The notes under the pieces are model-generated. The model was not told where the DNA came from, did no database searches, and saw only the letters and a program-made list of their open reading frames with translations. The position numbers were made by a program, and so were the translations under genes. A stretch of 64,000 bases of DNA from Dictyostelium firmibasis. Taxonomy: Eukaryota > Evosea > Eumycetozoa > Dictyosteliales > Dictyosteliaceae. Each line of letters starts with the position of its first letter. Positions within the stretch are counted from its first letter, which is position 1. Positions 1 to 12,052 of this stretch are shown here, one piece after another. Where the stretch lies: assembly GCA_036169595.1 (NCBI GenBank), contig CM069769.1, positions 2,340,001-2,404,000 on the forward strand, read 5' to 3'.

Positions 1-67
<67 letters not shown>

Positions 68-395
68 GCAGCAGCAGGAGGAATCACCTTCATTATCAAG
101 ACCTTCCTCTTTCTCATCTTCATCTTCATTTTCATCTTTACCATCCTCTTCTTCTACATCTTTCCTATCATCATTATTAACATCTTCATCTTCATCATTA
201 CCATCATCATTAACATCAACAACAACAACAACAACAACACCATCAATATCATCTGAACCATTTAATAGTTTTTCATCTGCAAGTAATACACCAACCAATC
301 TTTCACCAAATCTTCAATCTATAAATCATATTGATAAATCAATAAATAATAATACGGCAATAGAAGGTTTTCCACCAACATTTAGTATTAATAGC

Positions 396-451
<56 letters not shown>

Positions 452-770
452 TAATGTATTAAATAATAGCAGTGATAAACTATCTTCATCAATGGATTCT
501 ATTGAAAATAATAACAATTATAATAACTATAATAATAATAATAATAGTAAAAATAACTATAGTAGCTATAATAACTATAATATTTCAGAGTATGTGCCAT
601 CACCAGCGACACAAAATTCAAGAATGACTAATGTAGGTATTGGTTCTTTTAAGAGGAAGTTATCGAATGAAGATCAATTGAATGGATTGTCAGCTATTGC
701 AACTGTTTCAGAGCAATTGTTTTTTGGTATCTCAAATGATGTTAATCATGGTCCAAATGTAAAATTATAA
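1..770 (+). CDS. 3' end of a low-complexity protein (partial)
   Basis: One frame is open from the left edge to the TAA at 768-770, so this is the C-terminal part (about 255 residues) of a gene that begins outside the window. It opens with a Gln run (CAA then CAG codons), then a Ser/Thr-rich stretch (residues about 28-110), an Asn run from AAT codons near 398-447, and a Tyr/Asn-rich stretch. The last 55 residues or so are of normal complexity and include GIGSFKRKLSNEDQLNGLSA, the only part likely to be conserved. I do not recognise the family; such runs are common in dictyostelid transcription factors and kinases, but nothing here decides. A poly-A/T stretch follows the stop, as usual for 3' ends here. 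Confidence 0.8.
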
Positions 771-797
771 CAATTAATCAAAAACTACTTATTTATT

Positions 798-832
<35 letters not shown>

Positions 833-1305
833 ATAAAAAAAAAAATAGGCACACAAAGTTTTAAATAGAAGTAATAATAAAAACAAAGAAAAGTTGGAGA
901 GCAAATTTAAAAAGAAAATACAATGTAACCTTGGTTGCATCCAACAATTTTTTTTTTATTTTTTTTTTTTTTTTGATTTTTGATCGTGGGTTAGAAATAA
1001 AAAAAATCTAATCACTTTTTTTTTTTCCTATTTTTTAAAGAGAGCTGTATTTAATTGGTGACCTTTTTTTGGGAAAAAATATCCAAAAAAAAAAGGCTCG
1101 TCAATTAAACACGTCTAAAACTTAAAAATTTTAGACCTATTAATTATTTTTTTTAAAGTTAATTTGATCAATAAATCACTCGAAAACTCAAAAAAAAAAT
1201 AAAATAAAATAAAATAAAAATAATAATGAAATAAAATAAAAAAAATAAATAAATATATACTAAAAAAGATTTTATCTTTTTTTGTACGTCAAGATTCTGT
1301 TATTT

Positions 1306-1346
<41 letters not shown>

Positions 1347-1480
1347 GATGGTGAAAAGTGGGAATAGTGATAAAACAAATAAAACCTAGTAATTTAGTTT
1401 GGTTGGTAATTTTATTTTTTTGAGTATTAATAATTTAATAATGAAACTATTGGGCTTAATAAAATAATGATTTAAAATAA

Positions 1481-1544
<64 letters not shown>

Positions 1545-1749
1545 TACCTATTTTTTTGAGGAAAAATAAATATCTCAAAAACTTTGAAACTTTTTTTCTG
1601 TTTTTTTAATTTTATTTTTTTTTATTTTTTTTTTTTTTTTTATTTTCCAACCACAAAAAAAATGTTTTTTATTTTATTTTTTTAAAATTTTTTTTTTTTT
1701 TTTTTTATTTTCTAAATATTATACATTTAAAATTTTTATATAATATAAA
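771..1749. other. intergenic, A/T homopolymers
   Basis: About 980 bases between the end of one gene and the start of the next on the same strand. It holds poly-A runs (near 800-830 and 1311-1344), poly-T runs and an AAT/TAA triplet array near 1484-1542. I see no open frame with coding character and no RNA gene. The block near 1040-1150 has short inverted matches around 'gtcaattaaac' and 'ttaattggtgac', which could be a weak hairpin. It presumably contains the promoter of the PTTG1IP-like gene. Confidence 0.6.
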
Positions 1750-2534
1750 ATGAATAAATTCCTTCTTTGTTTTTTTTTAGCTTTAGCTCTTTTTTTAACC
1801 TGTAGGTTTTTATTTAGAAAAAAAAAATAAAAATAAAAATAAAAAAATAAAAAAAACAATATTATAAAAATAAAAAAATAAAAAAATAAAAAAAAATATA
1901 AAAAAAAACGTCACCATAAAATAATAATAAAATAAAAAAAATAATTTTTTTATAAAATTGTTTATTAATTTCAAATAAAAATAAAAATAAAATAAAATAA
2001 ATAGTTGTAAATAGTTCAGAAAATGATCACCAATACTCACTTGTAAGTAACAGTTCTTCAAGTTTAAGTTCTAGTTCTAGTAGCGGTAGTGTCAACTCTT
2101 CAAGTAGTTTTAGCAATTCAACTGGTTGTGGAGAATATTCTACATGTGATGATTGTAGAGAAGATAAAGGCTGCGTTTGGTGTGGATCCGAAGGTATTTG
2201 CACTGAAGGTACTTTCTATGGTACCAAACCATTAAATGTCAATGGTGCATGTAAAGATTTCATGTGGATGCAATGTAAGATCCAAGGTCGTTGGGCTATT
2301 TTAATTGCTGCTGGTGGTGCCTTCTTGATCATTGTTTTCTTCTTTATTTGTGTTTGTTGTTGTTGTTGTAGAAGAAAGAAAGAAAAAGGTTATCGTAACA
2401 TTCAACAAGATGATGAAACTGAACGTTTGGTTTCTCGTACTCCAATCACTGATAAACGTAGAGATGAAATGAGAGCTAAATGGGGTATTGGTGCTAAATC
2501 AAACAATAATAGCCAAAGTGACTCATGGAGATAA
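1750..2534 (+). CDS. PTTG1IP-like PSI-domain type I membrane protein
   Basis: Proposed join 1750..1801, 2005..2534 (193 residues). Exon 1 codes a signal peptide (MNKFLLCFFLALALFLT). The donor is GTAGGT at 1802; the acceptor at 2004 keeps frame (a donor at 1806 with an acceptor at 2014 also works). The ectodomain has a Ser-rich stretch, then a Cys-rich PSI-like module with CGEYSTCDDC, CVWC and later Cys. A single membrane span (AILIAAGGAFLIIVFFFICV) is followed at once by a CCCCC-RRKK palmitoylation-type cluster and a short cytoplasmic tail with a DEMRAKWG motif. PSI, span, Cys cluster, basic stretch and the R-x-E-M-R-x-K-x-G tail is the layout of the human PTTG1IP/PBF family, so a surface or endomembrane adaptor role is inferred. 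An intron of about 200 bases, almost pure A/T, separates the signal peptide from the ectodomain. Confidence 0.75.
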
Positions 2535-2717
2535 ATTATAAATTAGTAAAATATACTTTCAACATTTAATAATTAATAATTAATCATAATAATAACAATA
2601 ATATAAATATTTTTTAATGTATAATTAATAATAAAATTAAAAAAAAAAAAATGAAAAAAAAAATATATTTAAAAAAAAAAATATACATAATAATATTTTC
2701 AAATACTATGTTTCATT

Positions 2718-4049
2718 TTATTCATATATTAATGATGTAACAGAAGACGGAATTACATGACTTGATTGTCTATGAAAAGAGTTAAACTTTAAAGATGTTA
2801 CAGAGTTTGGTATGTCACCAGATTTCAAAATCTTTGTAAAGTTTTGACCAAATTTAATTGATTTAATATTATTTCCAAGTAAACCAGGTTGGAATGGTTG
2901 ATTAAAATATTTACCAAATTCTATATCTGTTATTGATGTTGGCAATACACTTATATTATCATTATTATTATTATTATTATTATTATCATCATCTTCATCA
3001 CTTTTATCATTTCTAATTAAGGGTAAATTAAAATCATTACCAAATGAAATATATTTTATACCATTTGGTATATCACCAAATTTTATTAATTGGTTAAATC
3101 TTGAACCAAATTTTAATTTAGTAACAGAGAGTGGTATTGAATTTTTTGATATTGGTTTATTGAAATTTGAACAATAGGCAAATGTTGTTATATTTTTATT
3201 TAAATAAGGTGGTTCAACTCCAAGCTGATTAAAATTTTTATTAAAAAATTCACCAACAACAATTGATGTAACACTATTTGGTATCACAATATTATTAATA
3301 TTTAATGACATGTTGTTGATATTATTGCTGATGTTATTAATATCGCCATAATAATTATTATCGTTAGTATACCCATTATTGAATTGATTACCAAATTCTA
3401 AATGAAGAATTGAAGATTTTAAATCACCAATATTAATTTTTTGATTAAATTTATTACCAAATTTTAAAAATGTTAGAGAGTCTGGGAATAAAGTTGATGA
3501 TAGTGGTTGATTGAATTCATCACCAAACTCAATAGATTTAATTGATTTTGGTAATTTAATTGATGATATTGATTGATTGAAACTATTACCAAATTTTAAT
3601 ATTGTTAGAGATGATGGTAAATTACATTTTGAATTATAATAATCAATATTATTTAGGGGTTGATTAAAAGTTTCACCAAATATAATAGTTGTAATGTTTG
3701 TTGGTTTATTTGAGAGTGAATTGATTGGTTGATTATAGTCATATCTAAAATGTAATGTAGTAATTGAGTATGGTAGTTTATTTAAATCTATACTGTTTTT
3801 ATCATATATATATAGTAATGATATAAAATCTTTGTATTTATAGTCATTCAACTCCCTAAAACTTGAAAATGACTTTTTATAGTTTTCCTTTTGCAATCTT
3901 AATTTCCCTAATATATTTAATTTTAGTACCAGATTTCTCCATATTTTGAAAAATGTAATACTATTATCAAAATCATAACTATTATTATTATTATTTGATT
4001 CTTTTTTTATCAAATTAAAAAATACACTATAATAATCTGGTGTTATCAT
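2718..4049 (-). CDS. FNIP-repeat protein
   Basis: Single exon, 443 residues. After an N-terminal segment of about 95 residues (with a short Asn run), the rest is about 14 tandem units of roughly 21-24 residues following the pattern LPxSITxLxFGxxFNQPL, the FNIP repeat that gives this large dictyostelid family its name. Family members form leucine-rich-repeat-like solenoids and are thought to act in protein-protein recognition; no substrate can be read from the sequence. An Asp/Asn insert (DEDDDNNNN...) interrupts the array near residue 350. The ATG at 4049 is preceded by A-rich sequence, as usual for starts here. The array runs to the C-terminus. Confidence 0.9.
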   Translation of the reverse strand: MITPDYYSVFFNLIKKESNNNNNSYDFDNSITFFKIWRNLVLKLNILGKLRLQKENYKKSFSSFRELNDYKYKDFISLLYIYDKNSIDLNKLPYSITTLHFRYDYNQPINSLSNKPTNITTIIFGETFNQPLNNIDYYNSKCNLPSSLTILKFGNSFNQSISSIKLPKSIKSIEFGDEFNQPLSSTLFPDSLTFLKFGNKFNQKINIGDLKSSILHLEFGNQFNNGYTNDNNYYGDINNISNNINNMSLNINNIVIPNSVTSIVVGEFFNKNFNQLGVEPPYLNKNITTFAYCSNFNKPISKNSIPLSVTKLKFGSRFNQLIKFGDIPNGIKYISFGNDFNLPLIRNDKSDEDDDNNNNNNNNDNISVLPTSITDIEFGKYFNQPFQPGLLGNNIKSIKFGQNFTKILKSGDIPNSVTSLKFNSFHRQSSHVIPSSVTSLIYE

Positions 4050-4775
4050 TTATTGTTTTTTTTTTTTGTTTCTGAAAAAAAAAAAATTTTAAAAAAAAAA
4101 AAAAACAAAAAAAAATTTGAAAAAAAAATTAAAGAAAGGAAGACAAAATATATAAAGAATTAAAAAAAAAAGAAAAAAAGGGAATATTGAGATTATACAA
4201 GAAAGTTACATATTTGAATTCATACGATAATGGATATAATAACTATATCTTTTCTATTTATAGGTTAATTAATCATATTATTTATTTATTTTTTTTATTT
4301 TTCAGAATTTGGTTTTCGACTAAAAAAAAAAATAAACATTTTTATATATATTGAGATTTAATTGAAATTATAAAATGTCGTTAAGAAATCAATGTTTTTT
4401 CTCTTTTTTTTTATTTTTTTATTTTTTTTTTTGGAACAAATTAAGTTGATAAAATAAATTATTTGAAATTCCTTTCGCCAAAACAATTTTTTTTAATTTT
4501 TTTATATTTTTTTTTTTTTTTTTTTTTCGTTAATATTTTTTCATTTTTTTTTTATTTTTTTTTATTTTATTTAAATTATTTCTCAGTTACTATATAGTTC
4601 CTTTTTTAAATTAAATTTTTTTTAACTTTTTCAAAAAAAAAATATTCCAATAAAAAAAAAAAAAGAAATAAATAGATAGTTGTGTGTTTTATTCAAAGTT
4701 TGTAAATAAAAAACCTATAATACAAAGAAAGTAAAATAAAATAATTAAAACACATATATTGAAAAATAAATTGAA
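4050..4775. other. divergent intergenic region
   Basis: Separates the FNIP gene (leftward) from the hydrolase gene (rightward), so it should hold both promoters. It is dominated by T and A runs; the only non-homopolymer patches are near 4200-4260 and 4660-4740. No ORF or RNA gene seen. Confidence 0.6.
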
Positions 4776-4878
4776 ATGACATCATCAGTTAGTAATTTAT
4801 TAACATCTGATAAAGAGACTTTATCACTTAGAACATGGACTGTATGTATTTTTGTTATAAAAAATATTGAAATCAAAT

Positions 4879-4909
<31 letters not shown>

Positions 4910-7900
4910 TATCAAAAACCAAAAAATAAACTCCAAATCCAACTATTATGAATATTAAAATTCTCTTTTTTTATAAATTTTTTTTATAGCCAAAAGTTAA
5001 ACCAATTGCTACAGTTACAATGGTAAGTTTTTAAAAACAAGTGTCAATATTTGACACCCTCTCATTTCATTGCTTTTTATTTTATTTTTTGAGATTCACA
5101 AAAAAAAAAAAAAAAAAAGTGGAGGGAAAAAAAAAAAAAAAAAGCAAATATTATATAAATATATAATAACAAAATTTAATTATTTAGGTTCATGGTTTAG
5201 GTGAACATAGTGGTCGTTATGAACATGTTTTTAGTAGATTTGCAGAGGAAGGTATTAAAGTAAATGCATTTGATCAAAGAGGTCATGGTATTTCTAGTGG
5301 TGTTAGAGGTCATTCACCATCACTTGAACAATCGTTAAAGGATATTCAATTGATTGCATCAACTGCTGAAACAGATGTACCACATTTTATCTATGGTCAT
5401 AGTTTTGGAGGTTGTTTGGCACTTCATTATAATTTAAAGAAGAAGGATCATCATCCAGCAGGTTGTATCGTTACATCACCATTGATTAAACCAGCTGTTA
5501 AAGTATCAGGATTCAAACTTGGTATGGGTAATTTATTGGGTGGTATTTTACCATCTATGACTGTGAGCAACTCTATCGATCCAACTTTAATCTCTAAAGA
5601 TTCAGCAGCTGTAAACGAATATAAACAAGACAAATTGGTTCACAATAAAATCTCATTGGGTATGGGTAAATGGATGTTACAACGTTCTGAACAACTCATT
5701 GATTTAGCACCACAATTCGATACTCCATTATTATTGGTTCACGCCAATGACGATAAAATCACTTGTCCAAAGGCTTCACAACAATTCTATGATCGTGTTC
5801 CATCAAATGTAGATAAAACTTTAAGACTTTGGGAAAATATGTACCATGAAGTTCACAATGAATTTGCTAAAGAAGAATTCATCACTTTTGTTTTAGAATG
5901 GATTAAAGAAAGAATTGAAAATGCTAAAAATGATTCACCATCTTCATCATCAACCACTACCACCACTACTACCACCACTACTGCACCAGCCGTTGTTAGT
6001 GAGGAATCAAAACCAGTTGTTGAAGAATTAAAACCAGAAGTTGTCGAGCAATCAAAACCAGTTGTTGAAGAATCAAAACCAGTTGTTGAAGAATCAAAAC
6101 CAGTTGTTGAAGAATCAAAATCAGTGCCAGTTGTAATTGATGATTCAAAAGAAAAAGAAGAAAAAGAACGTTTAGAAAAGGAAGCAGCAGCTCAATTAGA
6201 AAAAGAATGTTTAGAAAAGGAGGAAGCTGAAAGAGTTGCCAAAGAGGCCGAAGAAAAGAGAATTAAAGAAGAAAAAGAAGCTCAAGAACAACAAGCAGCA
6301 GCTGAAAAAGAAGAAGCAGATAGATTAGAAAAAGAAAGATTAGAAAAAGAAGAATCAGAAAGGGTTGAAAAGGAAAGAAAAGAACAAGAGGAAAAGGAAG
6401 CTGCCGCTCAAGCCGAAAAAGAAAGATTACAAAAAGAAGAAGCTGAACGTTTAGAAAAGGAAAGAAAGGAGCAAGAAGAAAGAGAGGCTGCTGCTGCCGC
6501 TGCTCAAGCTGAAAAGGAGAGATTAGAAGCTGAAGCTGCTGCCGCCGCCGCTGCTCAAGCTGAAAAAGAAAGATTAGAAACTGAAGCTGCTCAAGCCGAA
6601 AAGGAAAGATTAGAAAAAGAAGAAGCTGATCGTTTGGAAAAGGAAAGATTAGAGGCTGAAGCTGCCGCCGCTGCTCAAGCTGAAAAAGAAAGATTAGAAG
6701 CTGAAGCTGCCGCCCAAGCTGAAAAAGAAAGATTAGAAAAGGAAGAAACCGATCGTTTAGAAAAAGAAAGATTAGAAGCTGAAGCCGCCGCCGCTCAAGC
6801 TGAAAAAGAAAGATTAGAATCTGAAGCCGCCGCCGCTGCTCAAGCTGAAAAAGAAAGATTAGAAGCTGAAGCCGCCGCCGCCGCTGCTGCTCAAGCTGAA
6901 AAAGAAAGATTAGAAGCTGAAGCTGCCGCCGCTGCTCAAGCTGAAAAGGAAAGATTAGAAGCTGAAGCTGCCGCCGCTGCTCAAGCTGAAAAAGAAAGAT
7001 TAGAAGCTGAAGCCGCCGCTCAAGCTGAAAAAGAAAGATTAGAAGCTGAAGCTGCCGCCGCTGCTCAAGCTGAAAAAGAAAGATTAGAAGCTGAAGCCGC
7101 TGCTCAAGCTGAAAAAGAAAGATTAGAAAAGGAAGAAGCTGATCGTTTAGAAAAAGAAAGATTAGAAGCCGAAGCTGCTGCCGCTCAAGCTGAAAAAGAA
7201 AGATTAGAAAAGGAAGAAACTGATCGTTTAGAACAAGAAAGATTAGAAGCCGAAGCTGCTGCCGCTGCTCAAGCTGAAAAGGAAAGATTAGAAAAAGAAG
7301 AATCAGACCGTTTGGAAAAAGAAAGATTAGAGACTGAAGCCGCCGCTGCTCAAGCTGAAAAAGAAAGATTAGAGGCTGAAGCCGCCGCCGCTGCTCAAGC
7401 CGAAAAAGAGGCCGAAGCCGCCGCTCAAGCTGAAAAAGAAAGATTAGAAAAAGAAGAAGCTGAACGTTTAGAAAAAGAAAAATTTGAAGCTGAAGCCGCC
7501 GCTGCTCAAGCTGAAAAAGAAAGATTGGAAGCTGAAGCCGCCGCCGCCGCTCAAGCTGAAAAAGAAAAATTAGAAGCTGAAGCCGTTTCCAATGAAAAAG
7601 CTGTCGAAGAAACTAAATCTGAAGAACCAGTGGTCGAGGAAACTAAAGTTGAGGAGCCAGTTGTTGAAGAAACTAAAACTGAGGAACCAGCTGTTGAAGA
7701 AACTAAAGTCGAATCAACTGAAACTGAACAAGTCAAACCAACTGAAACCGAAGAAGTCAAACCAACTGAAACTGAAAACAAAGAAGAAGAAAATGAAGAA
7801 GGAGAAGATGTCGACGAAGCCTCAAATACTACTGAACAAACTACCACTGCCAACCAACCAAAAAAACCAAACAACAACAATAACAACAATAAGGGTAAAG

Positions 7901-7935
7901 GTAAAAAAGGTAAAGGTAAAGGTGGAAGAAGATAA
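4776..7935 (+). CDS. monoglyceride-lipase-like hydrolase with long charged helical tail
   Basis: Proposed join 4776..4841, 4990..5022, 5188..7935 (948 residues; donors GTATGT and GTAAGT). Residues about 30-280 are an alpha/beta hydrolase of the monoacylglycerol lipase (serine aminopeptidase S33) type: HGLGEHSGRYEH oxyanion segment, GHSFGG nucleophile elbow (Ser105), HANDDKIT (Asp222) and YHEVHNE (His253). The spacing of the triad closely matches human MGLL, so it should cleave a small acyl ester. The rest is unusual: a Thr/Ser linker, VVEESKP repeats, then about 480 residues of near-perfect EAAAAAQAEKERLEKEE-type repeats predicted to form a long straight helix, then VVEETK repeats and a very basic GKGKKGKGKGGRR end. 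The tail is far longer than in any ordinary lipase of the family. Middle exon of 33 bases. Confidence 0.88.
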
Positions 7936-8318
7936 ATCAATTTAGTTTATATAGTCTTTCAAAAAAGTCCAAAAAAAAAAAAAATCTCATAATTAGTTCA
8001 AATAAATTTTAAAACATTTATTATTTAATCTATTAAAAATAAAAAAAAATATATCACTATAAAAAAATAACAAAAAAAAAAAAAAAAAAAAAAAAAAACA
8101 AATATTGTTTGCATTTAAAACAAATATTTCTTTTCTATTTATTTTTTTATTTTTTTTATTTTGGAATTTTTTTTATTTTGGAATTTTTTTATTTTGAAAT
8201 TTTTTTTTTTTATAATTTTTTAATTTGGTTTATTTTTTTTTCATAATTTATTCATTAAATAAATAAATAATAAATAAATAATAAATAAATATATATTTAT
8301 TTAAATATATAAATATAA
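7936..8318. other. intergenic
   Basis: Poly-A and poly-T runs, plus three copies of a ten-base unit 'attttggaat' near 8160-8200. Nothing else seen. Contains the 3' end of the hydrolase gene and the promoter of the INO80C gene. Confidence 0.6.
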
Positions 8319-9438
8319 ATGGTTAATACATTGAGTGGAAAAAGAAGTAGAAAACCAATAAATAAGAATTTTTTTTCTGGCAGTGAAAATAGTGAAAGTG
8401 AGGGAGAACAAGAGGAAGAAACCAATAACACTACAGATGATTTATATGACAATGAGGCATCAGATTCAGATTCAAACAAAAAAAGGGTAGCAAAAACAAA
8501 ATCAAAACCAATATCAAAAGCAGGTGGCAAGAATCCACCTTCACAACCACCTGCTTCAATAAAAGTGAAATTATCATTAAAACGTCCTGCTGGTGCTTCA
8601 CCTAGTGGAAATAAAGATGAATCAGAGGATGTAGATATAGGAGATGAGGTTAATTCAAATAACAGTAAGGAGGAATATAATGAAGATGAAGAAGATGGGG
8701 AAGGTGAGGGTGATTATGAAGATGAAGAAGGTGAGGAATATGAAGAAGGTGATGAAGATGGCAGTGGTGGGGGTGATGATGATGATGACGAAGATGGAAG
8801 TGATACAAGCGATATTGACGACAAAAAAGTAATAAAAAAAAAGAAAATTTCAAATACAAAATCAACACCAATTAAAAGATCGGCCAATAATATAGCAGTT
8901 AATAATAGCACTAGTAACAACAATAAAAAAAAAATGACAATTACAAATTCACCAAATGTATCACCACCAACACCACCAATTTCCACACCAAAAAAGAAGC
9001 CAGGTAGAAAAAAGTTGGCATCAGAATTATCACCATCTGGTGGAGGTAGTAATGATGGAAACTATCCATTTAAAGATAATAATTTCTCATTCCCAACAGA
9101 GAGTCAAAAGAAACCTTATAAATCAATTAAACAAATTTTAGCAATGGAACCACAACCTCCATCACCAATGTTTCCATCTTATCAAAATATTGAGGTTTCT
9201 CAAACTTGTCAACCCGTTAAAAAATATTGCGATATAACTGGTTTAGTTGTAAGTATTTTTATTATTGAGATCTATTTATAGGATTGATATTAATTAGATT
9301 TTTTTTTTTCAGTCAAATTATGTTGACCCGACATCATCATTAAGATATTATGATTCATCAGTTTATCATTTAATTCATTCTTTTACAGATAATGTTAAAC
9401 AAAGTTATTTAGGATTAAGAAAGAGTGGTTATAGATAA
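8319..9438 (+). CDS. INO80 complex subunit C (Ies6-like), YL1 C-terminal domain
   Basis: Proposed join 8319..9248, 9313..9438 (351 residues; donor GTAAGT, acceptor TTTTTTTTTCAG). The first 230 residues are disordered: acidic (DEEDGEGEGDYEDEEGEEYE), Lys-rich and Thr/Pro-rich. The conserved end reads YPFKDNNF, then KPYKSIKQILAMEP, then KKYCDITGL and, after the intron, YVDPTSSLRYY and VKQSYLGLRKSGYR. The YL1-C domain occurs in VPS72/YL1 and in INO80C; the PFKDxNF and K-x-x-KQILA segments ahead of it and the short C-terminus fit INO80C/Ies6, a nuclear subunit of the INO80 remodeller that binds with Arp5. The intron splits the YL1-C domain, so a reading that stops at 9281 would miss half of it. 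Confidence 0.88.
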
Positions 9439-9649
9439 AAATAAAAAAAAATATTCAGAACACAACAAATTTGTTCAATATTTTTTTTTTTATTAATTCA
9501 TTTTTTTTGTTTTTTCCCATGGGAAAATTTTTTATTTTTTTAAATTATTTTTATTTTAATTTTTTTTTTTTAAAAAAAAAAAATCTGTTTTATTTTTTTT
9601 ATAATTTCATTTTTCTTTTCTATAAAATATTTGTATATTAAAAAAAAAA

Positions 9650-11548
9650 ATGACATCAATAACTGAAAGAATAAATGAATTAACAAAAGATTTAGATAAG
9701 GTTAATAGTGCTGGAATACTTAGATTATTAAGACAATGTGACTCACAAATTTTTTCAGGTTATTTAGATTATCAATCATTGAATGATCAATCAATTCAAA
9801 ATGAGATTAGATCATTAGTGGATAGAGTTGTCGATAGATTAAAGGAGGGTTATAGTATTAATGTTGTTACAACTGGTGCAGGCACAAGTGGTAGATTAGC
9901 ATTCTTTATATCACGTTCATTCAATAAAATCCTTAGGGAGAAAGGATTAACCAATTCGATTAGATTCAATTATTTGATTGCAGGTGGTGATTTATGTTTA
10001 ACAGTTGGTATGGAGGGAGCAGAGGATAATATCGATCAGGCATTGAAAGACATTAAATCACAAATTAATCAAACAGTTGAAGGAAAGAAGGAATTATTAG
10101 TTTACATTGGTGTTACATGTGGTTTCAGTGCACCCTATGTAGCTTCGCAATTAAAATATCTATTGGACTTAAATAATAAGAGCGGCAATGATGAAAAACA
10201 TATCATATCATTAATGGGATTTAATCCAATTGAATTAGCAAGAAAAATTAAAATTGAAAAATGGGATTATTCATTTAATGATATTGTCATTCAATTGAAT
10301 CAAAAAAGGGAATCGCAAGTTTCATGTGGAGAGAAATTAGATTACTTCATATTGAATCCAATATTTGGTCCAGAGCCATTAACTGGTTCGACTAGAATGA
10401 AATCTGGTACAGGTACAAAGATTTTATTGGAATTGATTTTCTCTTTAGTTTTAAATAAATGGAAACCAATTGAATTCCCATTAAAATTAGTTTCAAATAA
10501 TCATGATTCAAATGATGTTGTTGATGAAGATGATGTTGATGGGAAATTAAAATTAATATTAAAGAGTTATGAAATTACATTACGTGAAACTTATTATAAT
10601 ATTGAACCTATTTCAAAGATTATTGATAATGTTGGTAATAGCTTGAAATCAAAAGTAGGTCATTTGTATTATTTGGCACCACAATCTTTAGGTATTGTTG
10701 GGTTTATTGATGCATCTGAAACTTTACCAACATTTGGTGCTCGTCCATTGGATGTTTGTGGTTTCTTAATGAATGATAAAAATAATAAAATCGGTGGTTG
10801 GGAAGTTATGGAAAATCGTGATGGTGATTTATCATCGGTATCTGAACAATATAATATATCACAATCTAATTTCTTGGAGACTACATTACCAAATTCAACT
10901 TCAAATGATACCATAGTTATTTCAATCTCATCAACTCAAGAATTTAATCAATTTAAATCTGAAATTTTACCTTCATTAAATGAAAACTTTAAAAATCAAT
11001 CAATTCATTTAATTTGTTTTATAAATGACCAAGAGTTTACAAACAAAGATGACCAATCATTAAAAAATTTAAATTTAATCAAAATTAGTTTAACAAATAA
11101 TGAAATTTTAAATGGATTGCCATGTTTTTATGAAATCTCATTGAAATGGATTTTAAATTCATTGACAACTGGTGGATTTGTATTGGCTGGTAAAGTTTAT
11201 GGTAATAGAATGATCGATTTAGGTTTAACCAATAACAAATTGTTTTATAGATCTTGTGGTATCATCAATAGTATTATGGGATTAAACAGTGAGGAGACAG
11301 CACGTCAATTCTTGTTACGTTCAGTTTATTCAATCAATACAACATCTGAATTACCAATAGAAATTAAAGAATTACCAGTTTATCGTCATATTGAATATTG
11401 TGATGAATCAAAAGTAAAATCAATCGTTCCTGTAGCTTTGCTTTTAGCTTCTGGTAAATTTACTTCCCCCTCTTTAATTCGTGAGGAAATTCGTAAACAA
11501 CCAATTATTAGAATTCTATTAGATCAATACAAACCAACAACTATATAA
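9650..11548 (+). CDS. gckr: glucokinase regulatory protein-like (double SIS domain)
   Basis: Single exon, 632 residues, close to the 625 of mammalian GCKR. N-terminal SIS domain: VVTTGAGTSGRLAF (phosphosugar-binding loop) and, about 170 residues on, EPLTGSTRMKSGTGTKILLE, a signature shared by GCKR and bacterial MurQ. A second SIS-like half (from about residue 340: LAPQSLGIVGFIDASETLPT) and a C-terminal cap (LNSEETARQFLLRSVY) make it GCKR-like rather than MurQ, which has only one SIS. GCKR binds fructose 6-phosphate and restrains glucokinase in animals; whether this amoebal protein has such a partner is unknown. ATG at 9650 follows an A-run. A short Asp-rich loop lies near residue 290. Confidence 0.9.
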   Translation: MTSITERINELTKDLDKVNSAGILRLLRQCDSQIFSGYLDYQSLNDQSIQNEIRSLVDRVVDRLKEGYSINVVTTGAGTSGRLAFFISRSFNKILREKGLTNSIRFNYLIAGGDLCLTVGMEGAEDNIDQALKDIKSQINQTVEGKKELLVYIGVTCGFSAPYVASQLKYLLDLNNKSGNDEKHIISLMGFNPIELARKIKIEKWDYSFNDIVIQLNQKRESQVSCGEKLDYFILNPIFGPEPLTGSTRMKSGTGTKILLELIFSLVLNKWKPIEFPLKLVSNNHDSNDVVDEDDVDGKLKLILKSYEITLRETYYNIEPISKIIDNVGNSLKSKVGHLYYLAPQSLGIVGFIDASETLPTFGARPLDVCGFLMNDKNNKIGGWEVMENRDGDLSSVSEQYNISQSNFLETTLPNSTSNDTIVISISSTQEFNQFKSEILPSLNENFKNQSIHLICFINDQEFTNKDDQSLKNLNLIKISLTNNEILNGLPCFYEISLKWILNSLTTGGFVLAGKVYGNRMIDLGLTNNKLFYRSCGIINSIMGLNSEETARQFLLRSVYSINTTSELPIEIKELPVYRHIEYCDESKVKSIVPVALLLASGKFTSPSLIREEIRKQPIIRILLDQYKPTTI

Positions 11549-11849
11549 ACAAAATCAGTTACAAAAACTTTTTAAAATTTAAAGTACATTTTTTTAATTT
11601 TTTTTTAATTTTTATTTTTTTTTTTTTTAATCTTCTTTTTTTTTTTTTTTTTTTTTTTTTCTAATTCAAATAACAATTTTTTTATTATTACTGTTTTTTT
11701 ATTTTTTTTAGAATGAATCATGAATTTCTATATTTATATTTACTTTTCTAAGATAGCTCTTAATCTCCTTTAGATACATATTTGGAATTTTTTTTTTGGA
11801 AACCGCACAAGAGTAATTTCAAATTTCGAAATGCGGTTAAAAATAACCA

Positions 11850-11891
<42 letters not shown>

Positions 11892-12017
11892 TAAAATAAA
11901 ATAAATAAAATAACTAATATTTTTTTTAATACAACTCTTTGAATTAAAAATTTCTTTAATCAAATTATTAAATGAATAAACAGATCTTCCCGTTTTGAGA
12001 AAAAAAGGGTTATTAAA

Positions 12018-12052
<35 letters not shown>

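Noticed and set aside
9650-11548. Bacterial-type MurQ etherase by transfer
   Set aside because: The protein is twice the length of MurQ with two SIS-like halves and a C-terminal cap, as in GCKR; codon use matches its neighbours.
11760-11963. Small Phe-rich minus-strand ORF
   Set aside because: Built on a poly-A/T run with no start context or coding character.
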